NCBI RefSeq assembly: GCF_052056485.1
Contig: NZ_CP183948.1
Span: 1,550,001-1,614,000 of the forward strand
Length of the DNA stretch: 64,000 nt
Origin: Paenibacillus_AQ nitricinens
GTDB lineage: Bacteria; Bacillota; Bacilli; Paenibacillales; Paenibacillaceae
Reading direction: 5' to 3'
Shown here: positions 33,730-43,297 of the stretch, piece after piece
Numbering within the stretch: position 1 is the stretch's first letter
Layout: each line of letters starts with the position of its first letter
The notes under the pieces: generated by a model
Databases searched by the model: none
What the model was told of the DNA's origin: nothing
The model's input: the letters and a program-made list of their open reading frames with translations, nothing else
Made by a program: the position numbers and the translations under genes

Positions 33730-35340
33730 ATGAAAAGAATTAAGAAATCAAGAGTTTCGACGAAAGCAGCTTCTGTAACTGTACTTGCTTCGCTTATGTT
33801 CCTTAGTGCATGCGGTGGAGGAGGAGGGGGAAGTGCAGCTAGTAAAGAACAGGACGCCAGCGGTAAAGTAACTTTGAACTTTATTACGCAAAGCTCTCCA
33901 CTTGCACCAACTGATCCCAATGAAAAACTGATTAATAAACGTCTTGAAGAAAAGACGAATGTTCATATTAATTGGAAGAATTTCACGAAAGACGTATTTG
34001 TTGAAAAAAGAAACTTGGCTGTGGCCAGTGGTGATCTACCTGATGCTATTTTTAATGCAGATTACAGTGACTATGAGCTGCTTAAATTGGCTAAGGATGG
34101 TGCCATCGTCCCGCTGAACGATCTCATCGAGAATAATATGCCAAACTTCAAAAAGGTGCTGGAAGAAGCACCGGAATATAAGAGTATGATTACAGCACCA
34201 GACGGTAATATTTATGCCTTTCCATGGATTGAAGAGCTGGGTAGCGGTAAAGAAAGAATCCAGGCAGTAGATAGTATGCCTTGGATCAATGTGGAATGGC
34301 TTAAGAAGCTTGGCCTTGATATGCCTACAACAACAGAAGAATTAAAGGAAGTATTAATTGCATTCAAGACAAAAGATCCAAACGGCAACGGTAAGGCTGA
34401 CGAAATTCCGTTGTCCTTTATTAACAAGCCGGGAGCAGAAGATCTGGCATTCCTATTTGCTTCGTTTGGATTGGGGGAGAACCCTGACCATGCGGTTGTG
34501 AGCAATGATGGGAAAGTGATATTTACGGCGGCACAAGAAGACTACAAGGAAGCAGTTTCTTTTATTAACGAGCTGTATAAAGAAGGACTCATTGATATTG
34601 AAGCCTATACACAGGACTGGAGTACTTATCTTGCTAAAGGGAAGGATCAGAAATACGGACTGTACTTCTCATGGGATAAGGCCAACATCACCGGAGATAA
34701 TGGCACCTACGAAGTTATGCCTCCACTTGCTGGACCTGATGGCGAAGTTAACGTAACAAGAACGAACGCGCTTGGTTTGGGAAGAGGGAAGATGGTTGTT
34801 ACAAGCGCCAATAAGAACTTGGAAACGACAGCGAAATGGGTGGATCAACTCTTCGATCCGATTCAATCTGTACAGAACAACTGGGGAACGTATGGAGACG
34901 ATAAACAGCAAAACATCTTTGAATTTGATAAAGAAAAAGATATGCTGAAACATTTGCCACTGGAGGGTGCAGCTCCTGTAGAGCTACGTGAGAAAACAAG
35001 TGTCGGTGGACCATTAGCTATTCTTGATTCCTATTATGGGAAATACACAACCATGCCGGATGATGCCAAAGGCAGAATGGATATTATCAAGAACATTATG
35101 GCGCCAAAAATGAAAGCAGAAAACGTAATGCCGAGTGTATTCCATTCCATTCAAGAGCTTGATCGTCTTACGACAATTGAAACGGATCTTTTTGCTTACG
35201 TGCTTAGAATGCGTACTGAATGGTACCAAAACGGTAAAGTTGAAGCGCAGTGGGATGAATACCTGAAAGAATTGGACCGTCTGGGCTTGCAAGAATGGCT
35301 TGAAATTAAACAAGGCGGCTATGACAGAGCAAGCAAATAA
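33730..35340 (+). CDS. Extracellular solute-binding lipoprotein (LipO-like)
   Basis: The 536-residue lipoprotein has a signal peptide ending in lipobox LSAC (Cys about residue 28) followed by a poly-Gly linker. The rest is a family 1 periplasmic-binding fold with an EF-hand-like DPNGNGKADEIP loop (about 218-230) common in this large Paenibacillus binding-protein group. It delivers oligosaccharide to the LplB/LplC-type permeases encoded upstream. Fructan specificity is inferred from the two GH32 genes behind it. Confidence 0.9.
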   Translation: MKRIKKSRVSTKAASVTVLASLMFLSACGGGGGGSAASKEQDASGKVTLNFITQSSPLAPTDPNEKLINKRLEEKTNVHINWKNFTKDVFVEKRNLAVASGDLPDAIFNADYSDYELLKLAKDGAIVPLNDLIENNMPNFKKVLEEAPEYKSMITAPDGNIYAFPWIEELGSGKERIQAVDSMPWINVEWLKKLGLDMPTTTEELKEVLIAFKTKDPNGNGKADEIPLSFINKPGAEDLAFLFASFGLGENPDHAVVSNDGKVIFTAAQEDYKEAVSFINELYKEGLIDIEAYTQDWSTYLAKGKDQKYGLYFSWDKANITGDNGTYEVMPPLAGPDGEVNVTRTNALGLGRGKMVVTSANKNLETTAKWVDQLFDPIQSVQNNWGTYGDDKQQNIFEFDKEKDMLKHLPLEGAAPVELREKTSVGGPLAILDSYYGKYTTMPDDAKGRMDIIKNIMAPKMKAENVMPSVFHSIQELDRLTTIETDLFAYVLRMRTEWYQNGKVEAQWDEYLKELDRLGLQEWLEIKQGGYDRASK

Positions 35341-35360
35341 TAAACTATAAATAATGTGCG

Positions 35361-35407
35361 GTGAAGGCCGTGTTCCATGCAGTTACACTGCTATACACGA
35401 CCTTCAT
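35361..35407 (+). terminator. Stem-loop between binding-protein and GH32 genes
   Basis: TGAAGG/CCTTCA and GTGT/ACAC arms lie 62 bp before the next gene, with no T-run. It may stabilise the upstream transcript and lower readthrough rather than fully terminate. Confidence 0.45.
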
Positions 35408-35470
35408 CTATATAAAAAGAGAGGGTCTTAGAACTAAGATCTGATTACAGGAGTAAAGGAGAAAACAATA

Positions 35471-36952
35471 ATGTCTACGATTGCGAAACAAAATTACCGA
35501 GGTGTGTATCATTTTTCCCCTAAGGAAAAGTGGATGAACGATCCAAACGGAATGGTTTATTTTGAGGGTGAATATCATTTGTTCTTTCAGCATCATCCGG
35601 GTGGAATGACCATGGGGGCTATGCACTGGGGCCATGCGGTTAGTAAGGATCTGGTTACCTGGGAGGAGCTGCCTATCGCTCTCGCTCCTGATGAATTGGG
35701 GATGATTTTTTCCGGCAGTGCTGTAGTTGACTGGAATAATACGACTGGATTTTTTGAAGGTAAACCAGGTTTGGTAGCGATTTTTACGCATCATTTGGAT
35801 ATGCCAGAAGGCAAGCCAGCCATTCAGCGTCAAAGCTTGGCCTACAGTAAAGATAACGGAAGAACCTGGACGAAATATGAAGGAAATCCGGTACTTGAAC
35901 ATGATACATTTATTGATTTCCGTGACCCAAAAGTATTTTGGCATAAAGATACTAATAAATGGGTGATGATTGTAGCTTGTGGTCAAACGGTATGTCTATA
36001 TCATTCTCCTGATCTAATGAACTGGACATATGCCAGCGAATTTGGTGAAGGAATCGGTTCTCATGATGGGGTATGGGAATGCCCAGACTTGTTCCCGCTT
36101 GCTATTGCTGGCGATCATTCGAACACGAAATGGGTGATGCTTGTGAGCATCGGTGCGGATCCCGCTTTTGTGGAAGGGTCAAGAACGCAGTATTTCACAG
36201 GGGATTTTGATGGAGAAGTGTTCACGCCAGATGAAGATTCGCTAAAAGTTCGCTGGATTGATTATGGAAGAGATAATTATGCAGGTGTAAGCTGGTCTGA
36301 TATACCGGCTGAGGATGGAAGACGACTATTTATCGGCTGGATGAGCAACTGGATGTATGCTAACAAGACGCCGGCAGAACAATCCCGCGGCGCGATGACG
36401 ATGGCAAGAGAACTTCAACTCGAATCAAGACAAGGGGAGATCTTTCTTGTGCAGAAGCCGGTACGGGAGCTAGAATCTGCTCGTGTACAAGTCCTTTCTA
36501 TGAAAGAGGCAACGGTACAAGAAATCAATACTCTTCTTAAGGAGATTCACTTGGAATCTTATGAGATTATAGCTGAGTTCACTCAGGGTAAATCTGTAGG
36601 CTTCAAAGTAAGAGTAGGTGCGGATAGTCAAACGGTGATCGGTATTAACGGTGAGACCGAGGAGCTTTATGTAGATCGGATGGCTTCAGGTCAGCATGAT
36701 TTCCACGAACATTTCGTAGGACATCATTCAGCCAAACTCGAAGCGATTGATGAGTCAAATGATCTCCGTATTTTTGTGGATCGCTCTTCAGTTGAGGCGT
36801 TCAGTAATAGAGGTCAGGCAGTGATTACGGATCTTATATTCCCTGGACTAGAATCTAAAGGTATAGCTGTGTTTGCAGAAAATGAGAATGACTTGCTGAT
36901 TTCCCTGGATATCTATGAGCTTACTCCCTCTGCTGGGCAAGACAAGAATTAG
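35471..36952 (+). CDS. Intracellular GH32 beta-fructosidase (sucrase/levanase-like)
   Basis: The 493-residue GH32 enzyme shows the full catalytic set: nucleophile D24 in WMNDPNG, transition-state D152 in FRDP and acid/base E203 in WECPD. A C-terminal beta-sandwich follows from about residue 330. No signal peptide is present, so it acts in the cytoplasm on imported sucrose or fructo-oligosaccharides, releasing fructose. The fructokinase gene follows 15 bp later. Confidence 0.92.
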   Translation: MSTIAKQNYRGVYHFSPKEKWMNDPNGMVYFEGEYHLFFQHHPGGMTMGAMHWGHAVSKDLVTWEELPIALAPDELGMIFSGSAVVDWNNTTGFFEGKPGLVAIFTHHLDMPEGKPAIQRQSLAYSKDNGRTWTKYEGNPVLEHDTFIDFRDPKVFWHKDTNKWVMIVACGQTVCLYHSPDLMNWTYASEFGEGIGSHDGVWECPDLFPLAIAGDHSNTKWVMLVSIGADPAFVEGSRTQYFTGDFDGEVFTPDEDSLKVRWIDYGRDNYAGVSWSDIPAEDGRRLFIGWMSNWMYANKTPAEQSRGAMTMARELQLESRQGEIFLVQKPVRELESARVQVLSMKEATVQEINTLLKEIHLESYEIIAEFTQGKSVGFKVRVGADSQTVIGINGETEELYVDRMASGQHDFHEHFVGHHSAKLEAIDESNDLRIFVDRSSVEAFSNRGQAVITDLIFPGLESKGIAVFAENENDLLISLDIYELTPSAGQDKN

Positions 36953-36967
36953 TCACCGAGAGGAGTC

Positions 36968-37867
36968 ATGAATATGCGTATAGGAGCGATTGAAGCTGGC
37001 GGGACGAAGTTTATATGTGGCATTGGGAATGAAAATGGGAAAATTGAAGATCAGCTTAGTTTCCCAACAGAACATCCTGAGGTGACGTTGCCCAAAGTTA
37101 TTCAATATTTTCAAGGCAAGCAAGTAGAAGCTATCGGAATTGGATCATTTGGTCCGATCGATATACATCCAGATAGCCCGACATATGGTTATGTTACAAC
37201 AACACCGAAGCCAGGGTGGGGAAATTACGATATGCTGGGTACTTTGCAGCAAAGCTTCTCGGTTCCCTTTGGATGGGACACGGATGTGAATGCAGCGGCA
37301 TTCGGTGAAGCTAAATGGGGCGCTGCCCAAGGGCTGTCCAGTTGTTTGTACTATACAGTTGGCACGGGTGTTGGTGTCGGTGTGTATTCCGAAGGCAAGC
37401 TTATTCATGGTCTTGTGCATCCCGAGGGGGGGCATGTTCTTACGAGCCGTCATCCTGACGATGTATTCCCGGGGGGATGTCCCTATCATGGGGATTGCCT
37501 AGAAGGGATGGCGGCAGGTCCTGCTATCGAAGCAAGATGGGGGAAGAAGGGGCATGAACTTCCTATGGATCACCTTGCATGGGAAATGGAAGCATTTTAT
37601 ATTGCACAGTCGATTACGGGTGCTATATTGCTTAACTCTCCTCAGAAAATCATTCTGGGTGGCGGTGTTATGCAGCAGTCACAATTGTTTCCACTTATCC
37701 GGCAGGCTGTGCTTCAGAACCTGAACGGCTATGTTAGCTCAAGTACGATTTTGGAACACATAGATGATTATATCGTTCCACCAGGTCTAGGCCAACAGGC
37801 GGGATTATGCGGCGCTCTGGCTCTTGGACTCACAGCACTGGAAAGTCAGATTTCTGCTCCATTGTAA
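36968..37867 (+). CDS. scrK: ROK-family fructokinase
   Basis: The 299-residue ROK kinase has the ATP loop IEAGGTKF at residues 8-15, the catalytic Asp in GWDTDVNAAAFGE, the GTGVGVGV phosphate loop, and the zinc site HPEGGH with CPYHGDCLEG. The set matches bacterial fructokinases. It phosphorylates fructose released by the GH32 enzyme encoded just upstream. AGAGGAG precedes its start. Confidence 0.9.
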   Translation: MNMRIGAIEAGGTKFICGIGNENGKIEDQLSFPTEHPEVTLPKVIQYFQGKQVEAIGIGSFGPIDIHPDSPTYGYVTTTPKPGWGNYDMLGTLQQSFSVPFGWDTDVNAAAFGEAKWGAAQGLSSCLYYTVGTGVGVGVYSEGKLIHGLVHPEGGHVLTSRHPDDVFPGGCPYHGDCLEGMAAGPAIEARWGKKGHELPMDHLAWEMEAFYIAQSITGAILLNSPQKIILGGGVMQQSQLFPLIRQAVLQNLNGYVSSSTILEHIDDYIVPPGLGQQAGLCGALALGLTALESQISAPL

Positions 37868-37939
37868 AAGAATATATAGAGGAGGTCAGTGCAGTGATGA
37901 ATTGGCCTCCTTCTTTTTTTTAAAAAGAGGGTGAAGAAG

Positions 37940-40900
37940 ATGAGGAATAAAGGAAAAATTGTATTATGCTTTCTCATGGCCACAGGACTTGTTATGACTT
38001 CAGCGGGCCTTTATGTTGCAAATCCCGGTACGGGTTGGGCTGCTCCTATTTTTGAAAGCGTAACCAAAACAAACACGAACTTAACAGGTTGGCAAATAAA
38101 AGGAAAAGGGCAGCTGGTGGATACGCCTGAAGGGATTTCACTGACTTCGGAACCAAAAGAAAATGTAATGGCCATCTCCGAAACGGTGTCAGAGGATTTT
38201 ATTTATGAAGCAGATGTCATGATCAAGGATATGAATGCTGATGCGACCTTGCTTTTCCGTTCTAATGAAGAGGGTTGGAATTCCTATATGCTCCAAATCG
38301 TACCGAATGCAGGTATAATCCGCTTACGAGACGCAAGTGGTACTGAAGGGAAATTAAAAGAGGAGCGAAAGATTACTGTGAAGGAAGGAGAGATCTATCA
38401 TCTTAAGGTCACAGCTGAGGGTTCATCGCTGAAAGTATATTGGGACAATAAATATAAACCTGTGATTGAGGTTCAGGATCAAACGTATCGTACGGGTAAG
38501 CTAGGACTCAATGTATGGGATGGTTCTGCTTTGTTCCAAAATATTATCGTAAGTGATCTGAAAGGAAATCTGGGTACTGTGGTTACAAATAAAGGAGAAT
38601 GGCAGCCTAATATCGGCGGCAAAAAAGGAAGGGGAATAAACCAGAATAAGTCACAGCAAATTTATAATAGGCAAGCTTCTGATTTTGTATATGAAGGAAA
38701 TATAACCCTTCAATCTGATTCTGTTGCAGCACTCGCATTTCGTTCAACGGCTGATGGAACAAAGGGATATGAAGCTACCCTTACAAAGGAAGGAAATCAG
38801 GTCCGTTTAAGCTTGGAGAAAGCTAACGGAACAACCATTGGAAGTTCACAGCGTACCTATCCAAGTCAGACCGGAGCAAAACATCACGTAGAGATAAGGG
38901 CAAATGGAAACAGAATTCAGGTCTTCTTAGACGGGTACACCCCGGCTGCAATTGATCTAACAGATAAAACCTACACCGATGGATATGCAGGAATCGTTGT
39001 TAAACAGGGAACAGCTTACTTCCAGGATACCTATGTGACGGATGCCAGCAGTTATTATAATGAAAAATATCGTCCTCAGTATCACTATACGCCAATTCGT
39101 GGTTCTGCCAGTGATCCGAATGGACTGGTCTACTTCGAAGGAGAATATCATCTATTTCATCAGGACGGAGGCACATGGGCACATTCTGTCAGTAAAGATA
39201 TGCTGAACTGGAAGCGGCTTCCGATTGCGCTGCCGTGGAATGATCATGGACATGTCTGGTCTGGATCGGCTGTAGCAGATTTGACGAATGCATCAGGCTT
39301 GTTCGGAGACTCAGGAGGTAAGGGGCTAATTGCATATTACACTTCCTATAATCCTGATAGTCCGAATGGGAATCAGCGTATCGGTCTTGCTTACAGCAAG
39401 GATCAAGGTCGTACTTGGGAATATTCCAAAACGCGACCCATTGTTATCGAGAATCCAAGCGATAATGGAGGGGAGCCCGGAGGTTGGGATTTCCGTGATC
39501 CGAAAGTGATTCGTGATAACGACAATAACAGGTGGGTAATGGTTGTATCCGGTGGAGATCATATTCGTTTCTTTACTTCAACGAATCTACTGGATTGGAC
39601 CCTGACAGATAGTTGGGGATACGGGGATTATGTTCGCGGTGGTGTTTGGGAATGTCCGGATTTGCTTCAACTTTCGGTAGACGGAACATCACAGAAGAAA
39701 TGGGTTCTGATGATTAGTACAGGAGCGAACTCAAAAACAGGCGGATCAGATGCTGAATATTTTGTGGGTCATTTAACGGCGGAAGGTAAATTCGTAAATG
39801 ATAATTCAGCAGGGAAAGTATTGCGAACAGATTTTGGAAAAGAATTCTACGCATCAATGTCTTTTTCGAACATGCCAGATCATCGCAGTGTAATGATGGC
39901 ATGGATGACAAATTGGGACTATCCGTTTGCTTTTCCAACGACCAACTGGAAAGGCGTTCTGTCTATCCCGAGAGAAGTTACATTGGTAACGACTAAAGAT
40001 GGGAATCAGCTCGCCCAAAGTCCGATCAAGGAGCTCCAATCGCTGCGTAGTCAGCTGTATTCTACAGCTAATAAAGTCGTGACTCCTTCTTCTCAGAACC
40101 TACTGAAAGGCATTACCTCTGGTGCATACGAGATTGAAGCAGAAGTGGAAGTTCCTGCAGGTAGTCAGGTGAGTGAGTTTGGCTTTAACGTTCGTGAAAG
40201 TGGAAGTAAGCAAACGGTTGTTGGATATAAACCTAGTGAGAGTCAGATTTTTGTGGATCGGTCTGCATCTGGTTTGACGGATTTTTCGAGTTTATTTAGT
40301 ACAAGACATGAAGCGCCAATGCCAACGGAGAATAAGCGTGTTAAGCTGCGTATCCTTGTAGATGAGTCTTCTGTTGAGGTTTTTGGCAACAACGGTAAAG
40401 TTGTTTTGTCTGATGTCATTTTTCCAGATCCAGCCAGCAGGGCTTTAAGCTTTTACACCAAAGGGGGCAACGTAAAAGTCGTATCTCTGAAGGTGAACCG
40501 GTTAGGCTCTGTATGGAATCAGGACTCTAATTCCGCTACCAAGATAATGATGGATACAAATGATCGTGAACTGAGCAAGGGGCAAAGCGACACACTCCTG
40601 GCAATGGTAGAGAATGGTACAGGTAATGGTGCACAGCCGGTGAAATGGAATTCCAGTAACAAAGATGTAGTTGAACTAAACGCGGCAGATAACTTACAGG
40701 TAACCATTGTAGGTAAAAAAGAAGGCGAGTCTATCATTACTGTCTCTACTCCAAATGGGAAGACATCAACAAGCGTATTAGTTAAGGTAACTGATGGTGA
40801 ATTTCATACGAACTTAGGTGGATGGACTAAAGATCTTTCCGCAGCCTCTTGGGTCATTAGTGAAAATGGAATTCGTGGAAGTTACTTGAGTGACGCAAAT

Positions 40901-41701
40901 TATGTCGCAGAGAAGCGGGCAGGAGACTTTACTTATGAAGCAGAGATGATGTTAGGTAAATCCGGTGGAGCGGGCTCTATGTTGTTCCGTGCCAGCGAAG
41001 ATGGACGCAGCGGATACTACTTAAATCTGGATCCGAATATGAAGTCCGTACGTCTCTTTTATAAAATCGAAGGCCGTTTTGAAGAGCGTCAAATGCTGGC
41101 GAAAATACCTACGTTCATTCAGCCGGGTCAAACCTATAAAGTGAAAATCGAAGCCAAGGGCCCGCATATTGTGGTTTATGTGGACGGGCAGAAAGTGATC
41201 GACCTGCAGGATGGCACTTTTGCAGAAGGTCACTTTGGACTGCATATATTTGGTGGATATGTTTCATATCAAAACGTTAACGTGAGCGGAGAAACACCTG
41301 CCAATTTGACCACATCCAGTCTAGTAAATGCAAAGCTACAGAAATCTCTCTACACAGCAAATCTTGCAAATGGTGAAGCGGTTACCTTGAAGGAAACGAA
41401 TAATTCTACGGATCAGAAGTGGGTATTCGTGCCGACGGGAGATGATGCAGGTTCCTATTCCATTCGTACAACAGCTGGTCAGGCGCTGGATCTCGACACA
41501 GGACAAAATAAGATTCAGTTATACCCTTATCTTGGATATAACAATCAGCGTTGGATTTTTCACGAGAATGATGATGGTACCATTAGTATTACTTCTGCTT
41601 ATCATAAGAAAGCGCTGGAAGTATCAGCAGATGGAACGACACTGTCTCTAAGCGAACTTGATCCTACTCTAGATCGACAAAAATGGGTAATTACGAATTA
41701 A
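37940..41701 (+). CDS. Secreted multimodular GH32 fructanase with CBM66-like and ricin-type domains
   Basis: The 1253-residue protein has a signal peptide ending near GTGWAA. Two CBM66-like modules (about 45-207 and 212-372) come first, then the GH32 domain (about 375-870), a Big_2-like Ig domain (about 880-960), a third CBM66-like module (about 962-1125) and a C-terminal ricin-type lectin with three QxW motifs (QKW, QRW, QKW). GH32 residues are D392 (SDPNG), D520 (FRDP) and E571 (WECPD). The usual WMNDPNG is replaced by GSASDPNG, and the next block is shortened. B. subtilis levanase also pairs GH32 with CBM66, so levan is a likely substrate. I use ATG 37940, behind GAGGGTG. Confidence 0.88.
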   Translation: MRNKGKIVLCFLMATGLVMTSAGLYVANPGTGWAAPIFESVTKTNTNLTGWQIKGKGQLVDTPEGISLTSEPKENVMAISETVSEDFIYEADVMIKDMNADATLLFRSNEEGWNSYMLQIVPNAGIIRLRDASGTEGKLKEERKITVKEGEIYHLKVTAEGSSLKVYWDNKYKPVIEVQDQTYRTGKLGLNVWDGSALFQNIIVSDLKGNLGTVVTNKGEWQPNIGGKKGRGINQNKSQQIYNRQASDFVYEGNITLQSDSVAALAFRSTADGTKGYEATLTKEGNQVRLSLEKANGTTIGSSQRTYPSQTGAKHHVEIRANGNRIQVFLDGYTPAAIDLTDKTYTDGYAGIVVKQGTAYFQDTYVTDASSYYNEKYRPQYHYTPIRGSASDPNGLVYFEGEYHLFHQDGGTWAHSVSKDMLNWKRLPIALPWNDHGHVWSGSAVADLTNASGLFGDSGGKGLIAYYTSYNPDSPNGNQRIGLAYSKDQGRTWEYSKTRPIVIENPSDNGGEPGGWDFRDPKVIRDNDNNRWVMVVSGGDHIRFFTSTNLLDWTLTDSWGYGDYVRGGVWECPDLLQLSVDGTSQKKWVLMISTGANSKTGGSDAEYFVGHLTAEGKFVNDNSAGKVLRTDFGKEFYASMSFSNMPDHRSVMMAWMTNWDYPFAFPTTNWKGVLSIPREVTLVTTKDGNQLAQSPIKELQSLRSQLYSTANKVVTPSSQNLLKGITSGAYEIEAEVEVPAGSQVSEFGFNVRESGSKQTVVGYKPSESQIFVDRSASGLTDFSSLFSTRHEAPMPTENKRVKLRILVDESSVEVFGNNGKVVLSDVIFPDPASRALSFYTKGGNVKVVSLKVNRLGSVWNQDSNSATKIMMDTNDRELSKGQSDTLLAMVENGTGNGAQPVKWNSSNKDVVELNAADNLQVTIVGKKEGESIITVSTPNGKTSTSVLVKVTDGEFHTNLGGWTKDLSAASWVISENGIRGSYLSDANYVAEKRAGDFTYEAEMMLGKSGGAGSMLFRASEDGRSGYYLNLDPNMKSVRLFYKIEGRFEERQMLAKIPTFIQPGQTYKVKIEAKGPHIVVYVDGQKVIDLQDGTFAEGHFGLHIFGGYVSYQNVNVSGETPANLTTSSLVNAKLQKSLYTANLANGEAVTLKETNNSTDQKWVFVPTGDDAGSYSIRTTAGQALDLDTGQNKIQLYPYLGYNNQRWIFHENDDGTISITSAYHKKALEVSADGTTLSLSELDPTLDRQKWVITN

Positions 41702-41724
41702 TATGAGGAAGATAGAATTAATGG

Positions 41725-41786
41725 AAGAGCAACACCCCAAACCATTCCGTTACAGGTGGAATAGCTCGGGGTGTTGCTCTTTTTAT
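41725..41786 (+). terminator. Terminator of the fructan operon
   Basis: AGAGCAACACCCC pairs with GGGGTGTTGCTCT followed by TTTTT, enclosing a smaller ATTCC/GGAAT hairpin. Confidence 0.85.
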
Positions 41787-41911
41787 AGCGCTTATAATTA
41801 TTAATTAAGTAAAACTATTGGTTTTGTAAAATATAGTGACTTACTGTTTTTTTTGAAGCAGGAAAATATACATAAATATTGAATACAAAACAACAAAGAG
41901 GGAGGATGAAA

Positions 41912-43093
41912 ATGTCTTACAGAGAAAATGCATTGCGTTCGTCATTAACCCTAGCTGTTCCAATCATTTTAGACAGGCATTATCATTCTATAACTATGAA
42001 AAATATCGAATCCGTCTGGTTTGTAGAGACGCATAAGGAATTGTTAGATTCATCACTCAGTACGATATTAATGAGTATGATCGAAGCATTGTTCTTGGAT
42101 TCTTTTGATTTCGATCAGTACCTAACACTAGTAGAAAAAGAAGGGTTTGAGCAAGGGGTTTTTACTACGGAAATATTCGGTGATCATTTTGATATCTTAC
42201 TTGAAATGAGCAAGGATTTAAACTTAACCGCTCAGAATATTATGTTTAAGATTATTGAAGAAATTGTAGATGGTTCCACGAATCGATTGCTTTTTTTTAA
42301 TCGTTTAATGGAATGCAACTGGACCCGATTTACGGGCTTTGCACAGGGGTATTTGTCTAATAAAAATCAACAGATTGACCATTTGCATGAACAAAAAATT
42401 GCAGTTATGGGACAAATGGCTGCTGGTATGGCACATGAAATACGGAATCCGCTTGCTTCGATTAAAGGATTTGCCCAGCTTGTAAACAACAGGCTATATG
42501 AACCGGAGATCAAGGCGGATGAATTGCGTGCGTATCTGGATATAACCATCAATGAGATTGATGCTCTGAATGGATTAGTAACAGACTTCTTAGTATTAGC
42601 TCGAAAAGGTGATAGTACGAAGAATAACGGCGTAATATTTAACGTTATTGAGGTTATACATAGAGTTAATAACATTGTAAATCAACTCATACTTAGTGAT
42701 GATATTATTCTTTCCGTGGAGTATTCTCTAGAGAAAGTAATGACGTATGGAAACCCCTCTCAACTAGAACAGGTAATCCTTAACATTTTAAAAAATAGTA
42801 TCGATTCATTCACAGCATTTAGAGGCCGAATAGACATTACAGTTAGCACCGCTAATGACACTAACGAAATTATACTTATTTTTAAAGACAATGGAGAAGG
42901 AATTCCACTGGATAAACTAAATCGAATATTTGACCCTTTCTTTACAACCAAGCAAAAAGGGACAGGAATTGGATTATCAATTTGTAAACAATTAATAGAA
43001 ATGTATGGGGGACAAATTAAGGTAGACTCAGAAGTTCAGGTAGGTACTAGCGTGATGGTCATTTTACCTTGGGCAAATGATTATCACATTTGA
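41912..43093 (+). CDS. Sensor histidine kinase, sporulation-kinase-like
   Basis: The 393-residue kinase has an N-terminal all-helical sensor region (about 1-160) without membrane segments, then HisKA with H175 in AHEIRNPLASIKGFAQL, and HATPase_c with N box (NILKNSIDS), DNGEGIP, FDPFFTTK and GTGIGLSIC. This is the layout of soluble Kin-type kinases feeding Spo0F in spore formers. I choose ATG 41912 behind GGGAGG; the upstream TTG and ATG sit on or before that site. No response regulator gene is adjacent. Confidence 0.85.
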   Translation: MSYRENALRSSLTLAVPIILDRHYHSITMKNIESVWFVETHKELLDSSLSTILMSMIEALFLDSFDFDQYLTLVEKEGFEQGVFTTEIFGDHFDILLEMSKDLNLTAQNIMFKIIEEIVDGSTNRLLFFNRLMECNWTRFTGFAQGYLSNKNQQIDHLHEQKIAVMGQMAAGMAHEIRNPLASIKGFAQLVNNRLYEPEIKADELRAYLDITINEIDALNGLVTDFLVLARKGDSTKNNGVIFNVIEVIHRVNNIVNQLILSDDIILSVEYSLEKVMTYGNPSQLEQVILNILKNSIDSFTAFRGRIDITVSTANDTNEIILIFKDNGEGIPLDKLNRIFDPFFTTKQKGTGIGLSICKQLIEMYGGQIKVDSEVQVGTSVMVILPWANDYHI

Positions 43094-43169
43094 GGCTACG
43101 AACAATTTGAATGATTGAATGAAGGATGATAAATAGATCATCAGCTTCGGAGAGCTGATAGAGCAAAAA

Positions 43170-43216
43170 TAGACAAGCCTGCCACAGAAGCGCTTCAGGC
43201 TTGTCTATTATTTTTC
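43170..43216. terminator. Terminator of the kinase gene
   Basis: AGACAAGCCTG pairs with CAGGCTTGTCT followed by ATTATTTTT. The convergent helicase gene lies just downstream. Confidence 0.85.
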
Positions 43217-43297
43217 ATGCTGAAAAGGATCCCCCAAGCGATACACAGTATCGCTGTTCAAAAAATATGCGTTCCTTAGAGGAAGGTGCAGCCTGTT

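Noticed and set aside
35408..35986. A 192-codon minus-strand frame opposite the intracellular GH32 gene
   Set aside because: No start signal or recognisable family; the GH32 frame has all catalytic motifs.
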